From: Aquabacterium commune
Lineage (GTDB): Bacteria; Pseudomonadota; Gammaproteobacteria; Burkholderiales; Burkholderiaceae_C
NCBI RefSeq assembly: GCF_004362855.1
Contig: NZ_SNXW01000004.1
Coordinates: 1-64,000 of the forward strand
Direction of reading: 5' to 3'
Length of the DNA stretch: 64,000 bases
Within the stretch, counting starts at the first letter, position 1. Each line of letters opens with the position of its first letter. The translations under genes and the position numbers were made by a program. This document shows positions 16,589-25,055 of the stretch, piece after piece. A model generated the notes under the pieces. It saw nothing but the letters and a program-made list of their open reading frames with translations, ran no database searches and was not told where the DNA came from.

Positions 16589-19500
16589 TCAGGGCATTGT
16601 CGCGCGGTCTGGCAGCTTGCCATCAGCGGCCACCCAGCACAGCAAGTTCACCAGCGCCATTTGCTCCGGCGTCTGGCATCGCACGCTGAGCAGACGTGGG
16701 TTGGCCAGCACCACGGCCAGGCACTTGGCCCGCGAGATGGCCACGTTCAGCCGGTTCTTGCTAAAGAGGAATTCGATGTCGCGTGGCAGATCGTCTGGGC
16801 CAGACGTGGTCATGGAGACGATGACCAGCTCGGCCTCCTGCCCCTGGAACTTGTCCACGGTGCCCACGCGAGCATCTGCGGGCAAGGTGCGCTGCAACAG
16901 GTTGACCTGCACGTTGTAGGGCGCGACAACCAGGATGTTGTCGGGCGTCATGGCGTGCCGGTGGCCATGCTCATCGGTGTAGTGCTGCTTCAAGGCGCTT
17001 TGGTAAAGCGCCAGCACGGCTTGCGCTTCCTCCTCGCTGCCTTGCGAACAGCCCGTGTGTGAGGTGGGCGCATGCACCAGGCCCGCTGGACGCAGCCAAG
17101 GGTGTGCATTGCTTTGCAACACCAAGGTGCGCTGAACGTTGCTTGCCTCGGGCTGCAGCCGCCCGTCATACACCGCATCAGAAATGAACCGGCACACATC
17201 GGGGTGCATGCGGTAGCTGGTGGCCAGGAAGATGCCTCGCTCAGGCGGGATGGTGGCGCGTCCATCGAGCAGGTGGTCCAGGGCCGAGTCGCCCGAGCGG
17301 CCAGGGTGCACGCCTTGTACGGGTTGGCTCAGTTGCATCTGGTCGCCCAGCAGCACGATGTTGCGCGCACACGTGCCCGCTGCGATCAGGTTGGCCAGAG
17401 AGACTTGACCTGCTTCATCCACGAAGAGGTAGTCCAGCGCCTGGTTCATGGCCTCGTCGGCGAACAGCCAAACGGTGCCTGCCACGAGTTGCGCGCCAGA
17501 GTCTGCTACCTCTTCGTTCAGGCGCTCATTGACCACGTACTGGTGTGGGTGCGACAGCTCTGTGTCGGGGCGATCAGCCGTTGCCTTCTTGACCGTGTGG
17601 ACGCGCAAACCCCATTCCGTGGCCACGTCCAGTGCCTTGGCTGTCAGGTGATGGATGGCCTTGTGGCTGTTGGACATGACGCCCACGCGGTGGCCCTCAC
17701 GCAGCAGCGTGGCGATCATGCGGGAGCCGGTATAGGTCTTGCCAGACCCCGGAGGGCCCTGCACGTACAAGCAGGTCTCACGCATGGCCTGCACCGCTCG
17801 GATGGCTGCGTCCAGCGGCGTCTTGCCCTCGGGCACGATGGGTTGGCCGCTTTGCAATCCTTCCAGATCAGGAGGACGCCGCGCGAGCAGGTCGTGCAGC
17901 GCCTTGTGTGTTGGGTGTGGCGTGTTGTGGACCTGCCCTGCGGCAAGCCAGCTGTCTGCAAAGCGGAAGAGGGCGTTGACCATCCGCTGCGGGTCAATGG
18001 GCTTTCCGGGCCCCAGGGCCAGCATGGTGGGCATAGGGCGGTTGGCGCCACGCTTGAGCACGGCGGTGCGACCATCTTCAGACAGACGCAGCTTGCCCAG
18101 GTTTTCTCCGGTGGATGCCAGCGTGCAGGAGTCGCCGTCCATGAGCTTGCTCTGTTGCTCGGGCACGCAGTAGGTGTACTCGATGGACTTCTTGACGCTG
18201 CGGGGCGGATGATGCGGGTCCAGCGTCAAGCCTGCCAGGCATTCAGCATCCTCCAGCAACGCCTCGGTGTCTTGCTCCATGCGGCTGAACATGGCCCACC
18301 ACTCCGGTTTTTGTGCGCGGCGGTGGAAGTCCAGCAGCTGGAAGATCAGTTCCTGTTGGTGATGCGCGTCTGTCCACTCGCGCCGATCGTCGGGCAATGG
18401 ACGGATGAGCACCTGCTGGTAAGCACGCAGGCGCGCCTCAGCTTCCTGGACGGCCGTGGCACGAGGTGTGTCGTCCTTGACCTGCTCATTCTGATGCGCA
18501 GCGTCTGCGGAGAACCAGGGCAGGGCGGGCGGCCTCAGGGTCAAGAGCCAGTCGCGCAACTGCTGGGTGGACTCGACATCGTCGCGGTTGTAATTGGCGA
18601 TGTCTTTGAGCAGCTGAGGGTCCTGGGTTTCGCGCCAGTGCTCGTAGAAAACGATGCTGGCCCCTGCGTTTTGGACGTCGCCCGCGCGCGGTGGACGGTA
18701 GAAGTGCTCGACGTATTTGATCGAGTAGCTGGGCTCAGAGATCCGCAGGCCTTCGCGCACCACCTTGTAGAGGTCAACCAGTGCACGTCGGCGCAGGAGT
18801 TGGTCCACCTCCACCTCGCGGGTGGCGTGCTGACTGGCCAGCCGCTTGAGCGCGGTTTCCTCATACGCGGCGTAGTGGTAGATGTGCGCTTGTGGATGGC
18901 GGTGCAACCAAGCCATCACAAAGTCCATGAAAGCCTCGAATGCCTCGCGTTCTTGCGCTCGGTCGTGAGCCCAGAAGGTGCGGAATTCCCACTCGCCTGG
19001 CAAATCGGGGTGGCGGTGCCACAGGCCGAACAGGTACTCCAGGCCGCCGGGCTCCAGCGGGTTGCCCTCCATGTCGAAGAACAGGTCGCCATCGTCCGGT
19101 TGGGGCAGACGATGAAAGCCGCGCAGGCCTTCGGCGTCCAAGTCGATCAGTTCCAAGTGGCGCTGGCCCGTGGTGCGGCCTCGATGCTGCAGAGAGGCTT
19201 GTGCCTGCAAGCGGACGATTGTCTGAGGCTGGATTTTGGGTATCTGCAGGTCGACGGGGGCTTGAGCAAGCGCTTCCAGCGTGGAGATGCCTGCAGCTTG
19301 AAGCTTGAGCCACTGACTGCGCTGGATACCGGCGACCTGGCAGAGGTGATCGTCGGCCAGGCGGCGTTCTGCGCAGAGGCTGCGCCAATGGCAGGTGTCA
19401 CAAGCGGCCACGGGCTCTGGGTAGCTGTCGCTTGCTCCCATCTCCAGGCTGCGCATGCGCTCTCGAAAGCGGCCAATCAGGGTGTCGAGGTAGTGCCCAT

Positions 19501-20068
19501 GGTCAGCGAAGCGAAAGCTTCTTTGGGTGTTGTCGCCCAGGACCACGTGCATGAGCTCGGGCGCAGCGCCTTGGGCAAGGGTGAGCAAGCGGCTGTAAAA
19601 CGCCAGCTGGATGAGGAATTTCGCCTGGGGCGTGCGGGCCAACTTGGTGTCTGCCACTTCGTAACGCCATGTGCCCAGTGCGGAGGGCTGGCCATCGACC
19701 CGCATCAGGAAGTCGGCGTGGCCAATGAGGTCGCCGTCACGCAAGGTCGCTTGGTAGATGACATCCACACCCGAGCGCAAAGCATCCAGGGTGCGTGCCA
19801 CGCGCTCATCCTTGGAGGATGACTCATTGGTCTCCTCGTTGATGTCCACCACCTGCAGGCCACTGGCGCGCAGCCGTGCGAGGTGTTGTTGTTCGTGCTG
19901 GTTGCCTCGGCTGGTGATCAATGCGCCCGACGTATCCATTTCATCGCGCTGTGTACGCAATGCCGCATCGGTGGTGGCTTGCCAGTCCAGCGATGTGAGG
20001 TGTTCGCACGCGACGAAGGAGACCAAGTCGGAGGCGGAAATCAGCAGTGCGTTGGGCGTGCGTTGCAT
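16589..20068 (-). CDS. TM0106-type RecB-like nuclease / DEDD exonuclease / SF1B helicase
   Basis: A protein of 1159 residues with three enzymatic parts. (1) A RecB/Cas4-like nuclease at 1-240: C21 plus C223, C226 and C232 form the pattern of the AddB/Cas4 iron-sulfur cluster; GHADFL (D119), EVADTK (D140, K142) and QLAFYSRLL are the nuclease motifs. (2) An RNase H-like DEDD exonuclease, about 325-510: FFDMEGNP, YHYAAYEETAL and YNRDDVEST. (3) An SF1B helicase of Dna2/Upf1 type: GPPGSGKT 771-778, VDEAGQ 883-888, SYRMHP, VDKFQGQEAE and NRLNVAISRAK. This order is typical of the TM0106 family. It heads the minus-strand operon. No good ribosome site precedes the ATG. A tandem octamer repeat lies about 75-125 bases upstream. 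Confidence 0.85.
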   Translation of the reverse strand: MQRTPNALLISASDLVSFVACEHLTSLDWQATTDAALRTQRDEMDTSGALITSRGNQHEQQHLARLRASGLQVVDINEETNESSSKDERVARTLDALRSGVDVIYQATLRDGDLIGHADFLMRVDGQPSALGTWRYEVADTKLARTPQAKFLIQLAFYSRLLTLAQGAAPELMHVVLGDNTQRSFRFADHGHYLDTLIGRFRERMRSLEMGASDSYPEPVAACDTCHWRSLCAERRLADDHLCQVAGIQRSQWLKLQAAGISTLEALAQAPVDLQIPKIQPQTIVRLQAQASLQHRGRTTGQRHLELIDLDAEGLRGFHRLPQPDDGDLFFDMEGNPLEPGGLEYLFGLWHRHPDLPGEWEFRTFWAHDRAQEREAFEAFMDFVMAWLHRHPQAHIYHYAAYEETALKRLASQHATREVEVDQLLRRRALVDLYKVVREGLRISEPSYSIKYVEHFYRPPRAGDVQNAGASIVFYEHWRETQDPQLLKDIANYNRDDVESTQQLRDWLLTLRPPALPWFSADAAHQNEQVKDDTPRATAVQEAEARLRAYQQVLIRPLPDDRREWTDAHHQQELIFQLLDFHRRAQKPEWWAMFSRMEQDTEALLEDAECLAGLTLDPHHPPRSVKKSIEYTYCVPEQQSKLMDGDSCTLASTGENLGKLRLSEDGRTAVLKRGANRPMPTMLALGPGKPIDPQRMVNALFRFADSWLAAGQVHNTPHPTHKALHDLLARRPPDLEGLQSGQPIVPEGKTPLDAAIRAVQAMRETCLYVQGPPGSGKTYTGSRMIATLLREGHRVGVMSNSHKAIHHLTAKALDVATEWGLRVHTVKKATADRPDTELSHPHQYVVNERLNEEVADSGAQLVAGTVWLFADEAMNQALDYLFVDEAGQVSLANLIAAGTCARNIVLLGDQMQLSQPVQGVHPGRSGDSALDHLLDGRATIPPERGIFLATSYRMHPDVCRFISDAVYDGRLQPEASNVQRTLVLQSNAHPWLRPAGLVHAPTSHTGCSQGSEEEAQAVLALYQSALKQHYTDEHGHRHAMTPDNILVVAPYNVQVNLLQRTLPADARVGTVDKFQGQEAELVIVSMTTSGPDDLPRDIEFLFSKNRLNVAISRAKCLAVVLANPRLLSVRCQTPEQMALVNLLCWVAADGKLPDRATMP

Positions 20069-20144
20069 GGAGGGGCTTAAAGCGCGTTGATGGATTTTGC
20101 GGTGCGACCGTGATCAGCTGTGGACGCCATGCATCGGCCAAACA

Positions 20145-20192
20145 GCTGAGTGGCTGAACGGCTGTACAGCTGAACGGCTGAACGGCTGAACG
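20145..20192. repeat. Tandem octamer repeat GCTGAACG
   Basis: Six units of 8 bases: GCTGAGTG, GCTGAACG, GCTGTACA, then three perfect GCTGAACG. It lies 77 bases upstream of the helicase-nuclease start and 5' to its operon. Units of 8 can gain or lose copies by slippage and would change promoter spacing. Confidence 0.7.
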
Positions 20193-20508
20193 ATTCATCC
20201 CCCCAAAGGCCGATCGGCGACCCTTGATGTTGTGCCCGACGCGGGTGCGCGGCGTCCGTTGTCGCCTATGGGCATCGCTGGGAGCACCTGCACCGATCGC
20301 GCTCAGCGGCAAGCAAAGAAGTCAGCACGAACGCTGGACCGTGCGCAGCGGATGAGAAGTCAAGGGTTGTGAAGATCAAGAGCTTCCTGAGAAGGTGTGT
20401 GAAAACGCCTGATCCGTCTTGTTTGCTTGTGGTTGGCTAGATGCCTGCTCACTTGCGGTGACCGCAGCGCGAGATTGCATCGCCGCGTCCGAGTGTGGTG
20501 TTCGACAG

Positions 20509-20523
20509 GCTCATGGGGTGAGC
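20509..20523. promoter_or_regulatory. Dyad GCTCA-N5-TGAGC, copy 4
   Basis: GCTCA TGGGG TGAGC with arms extending to 8 bp (CAGGCTCA 20506-20513 / TGAGCCTG 20519-20526), the most symmetric of the four copies. It lies 440 bases upstream of the minus-strand nuclease-helicase operon and 165 bases before the tRNA fragment. Confidence 0.5.
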
Positions 20524-20688
20524 CTGATGGCCGGTGCCAAGGCGACTCGACGAGTCGAGCCCGGGTCTGGCAAACTCATGTGCACGAGAAATGCACTTTT
20601 GGGCGCATGTGCACACGACCCGTGTGCAACAGCGGGGCGAGAAGCCTTTGCTGATCGGGGGTGTGGGCGGAGTGAGACACCAGCCATG

Positions 20689-20736
20689 GGACTCATAATC
20701 CTTTGGTCGTTGGTTCAAGTCCAACACGGCCTACCA
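20689..20736 (+). tRNA. 3' fragment of elongator tRNA-Met (CAT), probable attachment site
   Basis: The sequence starts at GGACTCATAATCC (anticodon arm, anticodon CAT) and runs through TTTGGTC (variable region), GTTGG-TTCAAGT-CCAAC (T arm), ACGGCCT (acceptor 3' strand), A and CCA (734-736 of 20 kb). The matching 5' acceptor strand (AGGCCGT) and the D arm are absent upstream, so this cannot fold into a whole tRNA. Fragments of this kind mark the distal end of an element that integrated into the 3' half of a tRNA gene and rebuilt the gene at its other end. That intact copy should lie left of the window. Confidence 0.75.
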
Positions 20737-20904
20737 CCTCCTCCCGTCCCATCACCTCACCTTCCTTAGGCGGAATTACCCAAGGGAAAGTGACGGCGCT
20801 GATGGCGGCTGAACTGGACACAATTTCCGTCATCGCATCGGCAGCGGGCTGCATCTCCAGCCTCTCTGACCTCGCGATGCGTGCCCGGTTTGCACGCCCA
20901 TCCG

Positions 20905-23325
20905 ATGGAGACGCCCGTGAAAGCTGTACCCCCTGTTGCGCCCGAAGCTGGCGCCCTGCCCGGCGAGGCCCACGCCCCCTTCCACACCCCTGACGCCGAA
21001 GCGCCGGCAGGCATCAGCCGCCGCGGCTTGCTGACCTACGCGCTGTCTGCGCCGGTGCTGACGGTCGCGGCTGGTTTCGCCGCACCGCGCGATGCCGAAG
21101 CTGCCCTGCCGCTCACCCCACCCGACACGGTCGATTTCTTCGACCTGGGCGACGCGGTGACGCTGACCTCGCTGCCCACCATGCCCCTGGTGCGCCTGTC
21201 GGTGGGCAAGAACGGCCGGGTGGCTTTCGAGCTGCCGCGTGCCGAGTCGGGCCAGGGCATCTCCACCGCCTTGGCGATGATGATCGCCGAAGAGTTGGAC
21301 GTGCCATTGAACATGGTGGATGTCACGCTGTCCGATGCGCGGCCTGAGCTCCTGGTCAACCAGCTGACGGGTGGCTCGACCACGATCCGCAGCTTTGCCG
21401 GCGTGTTGCCCTTGATGGCCGCACAGGCGCGCGCGCGTTTGCTGGAAGCCGCTGCCCGCCAGTGGGGTTTGTCGGCCAGTTCGTTGAACACCGCGAATGG
21501 CCACGTGCTGGCCTCGGATGGGCGCAAGGCCGCCTACGCCACGCTGACCCTGGCCGCATCGCTCATCCCGGCGCCTTTGAACGTGGCGCCGAAGTCCGCT
21601 GGCCAGTACCGTGTGGTGGGCAAGGCCGCCGGTCGCATCGACGCCCTCGACATCGTCACCGGGCGCAAGCAGTTCACGTTGGACATCCCTGTGCCCAACG
21701 CCAAGCCCACCATGGTGCGCCGTCCGCCCACCATCCTGGGCACGGTGGTGCGCGTCAATAACCTGGGCACGGTGAAGGCCATGCCGGGGGTGATCGGCGT
21801 GTGCGTGCTGCCGCGCGGGGGCGCCATCGTGCCCATCCCGCCGGGCGTGGCCGTGATGGCCGAGACCTTTGGCCAGGCCTGGGATGCCGTCAATGCGCTC
21901 GATGTCACCTGGGGTGCCGGCACCATCGACGGTGAAAGCAACGCGTCCATCACCGCCAAGCTCAAGGCCTCGTTGCCTGCGCTGGGTGTGCCGCCCGTGA
22001 GCATCCCCCTGCTGGGCTCGGTGACCATCGATGCCGAGTTCGAAATGGCGCCGCTGTCGCATGCGCCGCTGGAAACGGATTGCGCCATCGTGGACGTCAA
22101 GCGCGATGCCAGCGGCAACCCGGTGTTCTGCGAGATCTGGGCCGGCATGCAGACGCCCATCGCGGCTGCGCAGTCGGTCGCCATCGACTTGGGCCTGCCG
22201 CCCACGGCCGTCAAGGCGCACGTGATCACGTCGGGGGGCTCTTTCGGGCGCCGCCTGTTCTGGGACCCGGTCCAGCAAGCGGCCCAGGTGTCCAAGGCCT
22301 TGGGTTATCCGTGCAAGCTGATGTACCACCGCGCCGACGACATGCGCCATGGCCGCATGCGTCCGCCGCAGTACCACCGGGTGCGCGCCACCACGGCGCT
22401 GGGCCAGGTTGCGCTGTTCGACCACCGCATCGCCAGTCCGCGTCTGGACGGCCGACACGGCTTCGGCGACCTCGTGACAGCAGCGGTGGGTGCTGTGCCC
22501 GCCGTTTTCCAGCAGACTCCCGGCAACCTGGGCGTGGAAGAGTTCCTCTTCAAGACCATGGTGTCGTCGCCCTACAACTTCGGCGTGAGCAACAAGCTGC
22601 TGTTGCCGGTGCCGATCATCATGAACACGGCCTCGTACCGCTCGGTGCACATCCAGCCGACACGGCTGTGCGAGGAGATCATGGTGGACGAGCTGGCCAA
22701 GGCCCTGGGCAAGGACCCCGTGGCTTTCCGCCTGGAGTTCCTGCGCTCGCCGCGCGCCATCGCCTGCCTGAAGGCCGTGGCCGCCACCGGACAGTGGGGC
22801 AAGGTCATGCCCAAGGGCTTCGCGCAGGGCATCGCGGTGCACCAGGAGACGCGCTCCTACACCGCCTGCCTGGTGGAGATTGACGCGCGCCCGGCCATCG
22901 CTGGCACGGGCCCGGCGTTGGTCACCAAGGCGGTCATCGCCATCGACGTGGGCAAGCCCATCAACCTCAGTGGCATCGATGCCCAGGTGCAAGGCGCGTT
23001 GGCCGAGTCCATCTCGATCGTGCTGAGCTCGGGCCTGCACGTGCAGAACGGCCTGCCGCTGGAAGGCAGTTATTCGCAGTACCACTTCAGCCGCAATCGC
23101 CACTATCCGAAGGACGTGAAGGTCATCATCATGCCGCCCAACGGCGAGGCCATCGGTGGTCTGGGCGAGGTCGGTCTGTCGGCGTCGAGTGCCGCGATCG
23201 CGAACGCTTACGGCCGCGCCACGGGGATCAAGCCGCGCAAGTTCCCGCTGTTCTTCCCGGTGGACTTCACGCCCTTCCCGCCGGGCAAGCTGCCCACCCG
23301 CCTGATGTTGCCCCTGCCCGCCTGA
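20905..23325 (+). CDS. Molybdenum hydroxylase large subunit, Tat-exported (xanthine dehydrogenase / IorB-like family)
   Basis: A protein of 806 residues from ATG 20905. A twin-arginine signal is at 37-60 (SRRGLLTYALSAPVLTVAAG) after a long n-region, so the enzyme is folded with its cofactor and exported to the periplasm. Molybdopterin-binding motifs include GGSFGRRLFW and the C-terminal GGLGEVGLS, whose Glu is the usual catalytic base. Size and the two-subunit arrangement without a FAD subunit match isoquinoline 1-oxidoreductase or aldehyde-oxidising enzymes rather than cytosolic xanthine dehydrogenase. The 2Fe-2S subunit follows after 13 bases. The substrate cannot be told from sequence. Confidence 0.85.
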   Translation: METPVKAVPPVAPEAGALPGEAHAPFHTPDAEAPAGISRRGLLTYALSAPVLTVAAGFAAPRDAEAALPLTPPDTVDFFDLGDAVTLTSLPTMPLVRLSVGKNGRVAFELPRAESGQGISTALAMMIAEELDVPLNMVDVTLSDARPELLVNQLTGGSTTIRSFAGVLPLMAAQARARLLEAAARQWGLSASSLNTANGHVLASDGRKAAYATLTLAASLIPAPLNVAPKSAGQYRVVGKAAGRIDALDIVTGRKQFTLDIPVPNAKPTMVRRPPTILGTVVRVNNLGTVKAMPGVIGVCVLPRGGAIVPIPPGVAVMAETFGQAWDAVNALDVTWGAGTIDGESNASITAKLKASLPALGVPPVSIPLLGSVTIDAEFEMAPLSHAPLETDCAIVDVKRDASGNPVFCEIWAGMQTPIAAAQSVAIDLGLPPTAVKAHVITSGGSFGRRLFWDPVQQAAQVSKALGYPCKLMYHRADDMRHGRMRPPQYHRVRATTALGQVALFDHRIASPRLDGRHGFGDLVTAAVGAVPAVFQQTPGNLGVEEFLFKTMVSSPYNFGVSNKLLLPVPIIMNTASYRSVHIQPTRLCEEIMVDELAKALGKDPVAFRLEFLRSPRAIACLKAVAATGQWGKVMPKGFAQGIAVHQETRSYTACLVEIDARPAIAGTGPALVTKAVIAIDVGKPINLSGIDAQVQGALAESISIVLSSGLHVQNGLPLEGSYSQYHFSRNRHYPKDVKVIIMPPNGEAIGGLGEVGLSASSAAIANAYGRATGIKPRKFPLFFPVDFTPFPPGKLPTRLMLPLPA

Positions 23326-23338
23326 GGAGATTGACCCC

Positions 23339-23797
23339 ATGACCACCCAGAATTTCAGCGTCAACGGCAAGCCCGTCTCGGTGGACGCCCCCAATGACAT
23401 GGCCCTGCTGTGGGTGCTGCGCGACAAGTTGGGCATCACCGGCCCCAAGTACGGCTGCGGCATCAACGTGTGCAAGGCCTGCACTTGCAACGTCAACGGC
23501 AAGGCCTTCACGCCGTGCTCGACCCCGGTCTCGGCCGTCAGCGGCAAGAACATCACCACCATCGAAGGCCTGGCCGCCGACGGCACGCTGCACCCGGTGC
23601 AACAAGCCTGGCTGGAGCTGGACGTGGCCCAGTGCGGCTACTGTCAGCCGGGCCAGATCATGGCAGCCGTGGCCTTGCTCAACCGCACCAAGACCCCGAC
23701 CGATGCCGACATCGACGCCATCGACAACGTCTGCCGCTGCGGCACCTATGGCCGCATCCGCGCGGCCATCAAGCTCGCCGCATCGCGCATGCCCTGA
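23339..23797 (+). CDS. 2Fe-2S subunit of the molybdenum hydroxylase (IorA-like)
   Basis: A protein of 152 residues, the standard length. The plant-type ferredoxin cluster ligands are in YGCGINVCKACTCNV plus the C of FTPC. The second, alpha-helical cluster ligands are in QCGYCQPGQ and CRCGTYGR. It passes electrons from the molybdenum centre to an outside acceptor. It has no signal peptide of its own, so it probably rides out with the Tat-tagged large subunit. RBS AGGAG lies just before the ATG. Confidence 0.93.
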   Translation: MTTQNFSVNGKPVSVDAPNDMALLWVLRDKLGITGPKYGCGINVCKACTCNVNGKAFTPCSTPVSAVSGKNITTIEGLAADGTLHPVQQAWLELDVAQCGYCQPGQIMAAVALLNRTKTPTDADIDAIDNVCRCGTYGRIRAAIKLAASRMP

Positions 23798-23815
23798 ACC
23801 GCGAGGTCAACGCCC

Positions 23816-24832
23816 ATGGAAAGTCTCGACCAACAGGTGCTGGACGCCATGGGGCGTTGGCATGCACAAGGACATCGCTTTGCGCTGGTGACCGTGGCCC
23901 AGACCTGGGGGTCGGCGCCGCGCCAGCCCGGGGCTTGGCTGGCCTTGTGCGACGACGGGCGCGTGCAGGGCTCGGTGTCGGGTGGCTGCATCGAAGACGA
24001 CCTCATCGAGCGCATGCGCTCAGGCACTTTGCGTGCGGCCGGTGCCGCGCCCACCTTGGTGACCTACGGCGGCACGCGCGAAGCTGCCCGCCGTTACGGC
24101 CTGCCCTGTGGCGGCACGCTCGCGCTGGTGGTGGAGCCCGAACCCGATCTCGCGTCCTTGCAGCAATTGCAGCAGGGCATCCTGGCCGGGCGGCTCATGC
24201 GACGGCGCGTGGACCTGCGCGGCGGCTCGGTCACGGTGGTTGACGCCGATGCCAGGCCCGAGGTGCAGTGGGATGGCGAAGTGCTGAGCACCACCCACGG
24301 GCCGCGCTGGCGTTTGCTCGTCATCGGGGCGGCGCAGACCGCACGTTTCCTGGTGCCCATCGCGCAATCGCTGGGATTTGCCGTGAGCGTGTGCGACCCG
24401 CGCCCGGAGTACCACTCCGAGTGGGATGTGCCCGACGCCCCCTGGCTGCCGGGCATGCCCGACGACGTGGTGCTGGCCATGCGGCCGGACCCGCACACCG
24501 CGGTGGTGGCGCTCACCCACGACCCCAAGCTCGACGACCTGGCCCTGATCGAGGCCCTGCGCTCTCCCGCTTACTACGTGGGTGCTTTGGGGTCGGTGGC
24601 CAACAACGAGGTGCGCCGCGCCCGCTTGTGCGAGCACTTCGAGCTCACCAAGGCCGAGGTGGACCGCCTCCACGGGCCCATCGGCCTGCCGATTGGCAGC
24701 CGCACGCCGCCTGAAATCGCCGTGGCCATCGCGGCCCAGATGGTGGCGGTCCGACACGGCGCGCGCGCGAACGCGCCGGCCGCCCAGGTCGCTTGGCCGG
24801 CCTCGCGCACGCCGGTGTGTCAAGCGGGTTGA
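23816..24832 (+). CDS. XdhC/CoxI-family maturation factor
   Basis: A protein of 338 residues. The N-terminal XdhC_CoxI domain shows RQPGAWLALCDDGRVQGSVSGGCIEDDL. The C-terminal half is a Rossmann domain (LLVIGAAQTARFLVPIAQSLG, CDPRPEY) ending with LHGPIGLPIGSRTPPEIAVAIAA, typical of the family. XdhC proteins bind the molybdenum cofactor, promote its sulfuration and load it into the hydroxylase. The position 18 bases after the 2Fe-2S gene fits a three-gene operon. Confidence 0.9.
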   Translation: MESLDQQVLDAMGRWHAQGHRFALVTVAQTWGSAPRQPGAWLALCDDGRVQGSVSGGCIEDDLIERMRSGTLRAAGAAPTLVTYGGTREAARRYGLPCGGTLALVVEPEPDLASLQQLQQGILAGRLMRRRVDLRGGSVTVVDADARPEVQWDGEVLSTTHGPRWRLLVIGAAQTARFLVPIAQSLGFAVSVCDPRPEYHSEWDVPDAPWLPGMPDDVVLAMRPDPHTAVVALTHDPKLDDLALIEALRSPAYYVGALGSVANNEVRRARLCEHFELTKAEVDRLHGPIGLPIGSRTPPEIAVAIAAQMVAVRHGARANAPAAQVAWPASRTPVCQAG

Positions 24833-25055
24833 CGCGAGGGCGTGCATTTCTCACACGCCCAGTGATGCCTTTTGAGCAGGTCATCGGCCTGTCACGTGGA
24901 TGTCATCTGGCCTGTTTTAACTGAGGTGTGCCGGCGCCATGCAGCAGGCATCCCTCCCGAGGTGTGCGGCGCGGTGCGCTCGAGGAGGCCGTGAGAACCC
25001 TCAGGGGGTGTGATCGCGCTGAAGCTTGCCGTCAGGCAGGGAAGAGACCGATCCG

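Larger units (their letters stand above)
20069..20904. other. Island right-end intergenic region
   Basis: About 835 bases without a credible gene. It holds, left to right, an octamer tandem repeat (20145-20192), dyad copy 4 (20509-20523), a perfect 7-bp dyad CGACTCG-A-CGAGTCG (20543-20557), two direct repeats CATGTGCAC (20577-20585 and 20606-20614), and the tRNA-Met fragment (20689-20736). The last 168 bases belong to the molybdenum-hydroxylase promoter side. No integrase gene is visible here; it would be at the other end of the island or lost. Confidence 0.6.

Noticed and set aside
17072..19822. 916-codon plus-strand frame opposite the nuclease-helicase
   Set aside because: No motifs, odd composition; the opposite strand has complete helicase and nuclease motifs.
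20449..20727. Minus-strand frame beginning MLDLNQRPKDYESHG
   Set aside because: This is the well-known artefact of translating a tRNA gene region backward; it overlaps the tRNA-Met fragment and has no real family.
20640..20736. A complete tRNA-Met gene
   Set aside because: The acceptor 5' strand (needs AGGCCGT) and a D arm are not found upstream; only the 3' half pairs correctly.
20830..23586. Very long minus-strand frame (918 codons) opposite the molybdenum hydroxylase
   Set aside because: His/Arg/Gln-rich shadow caused by high GC; the plus strand carries clear Tat, molybdopterin and 2Fe-2S motifs.
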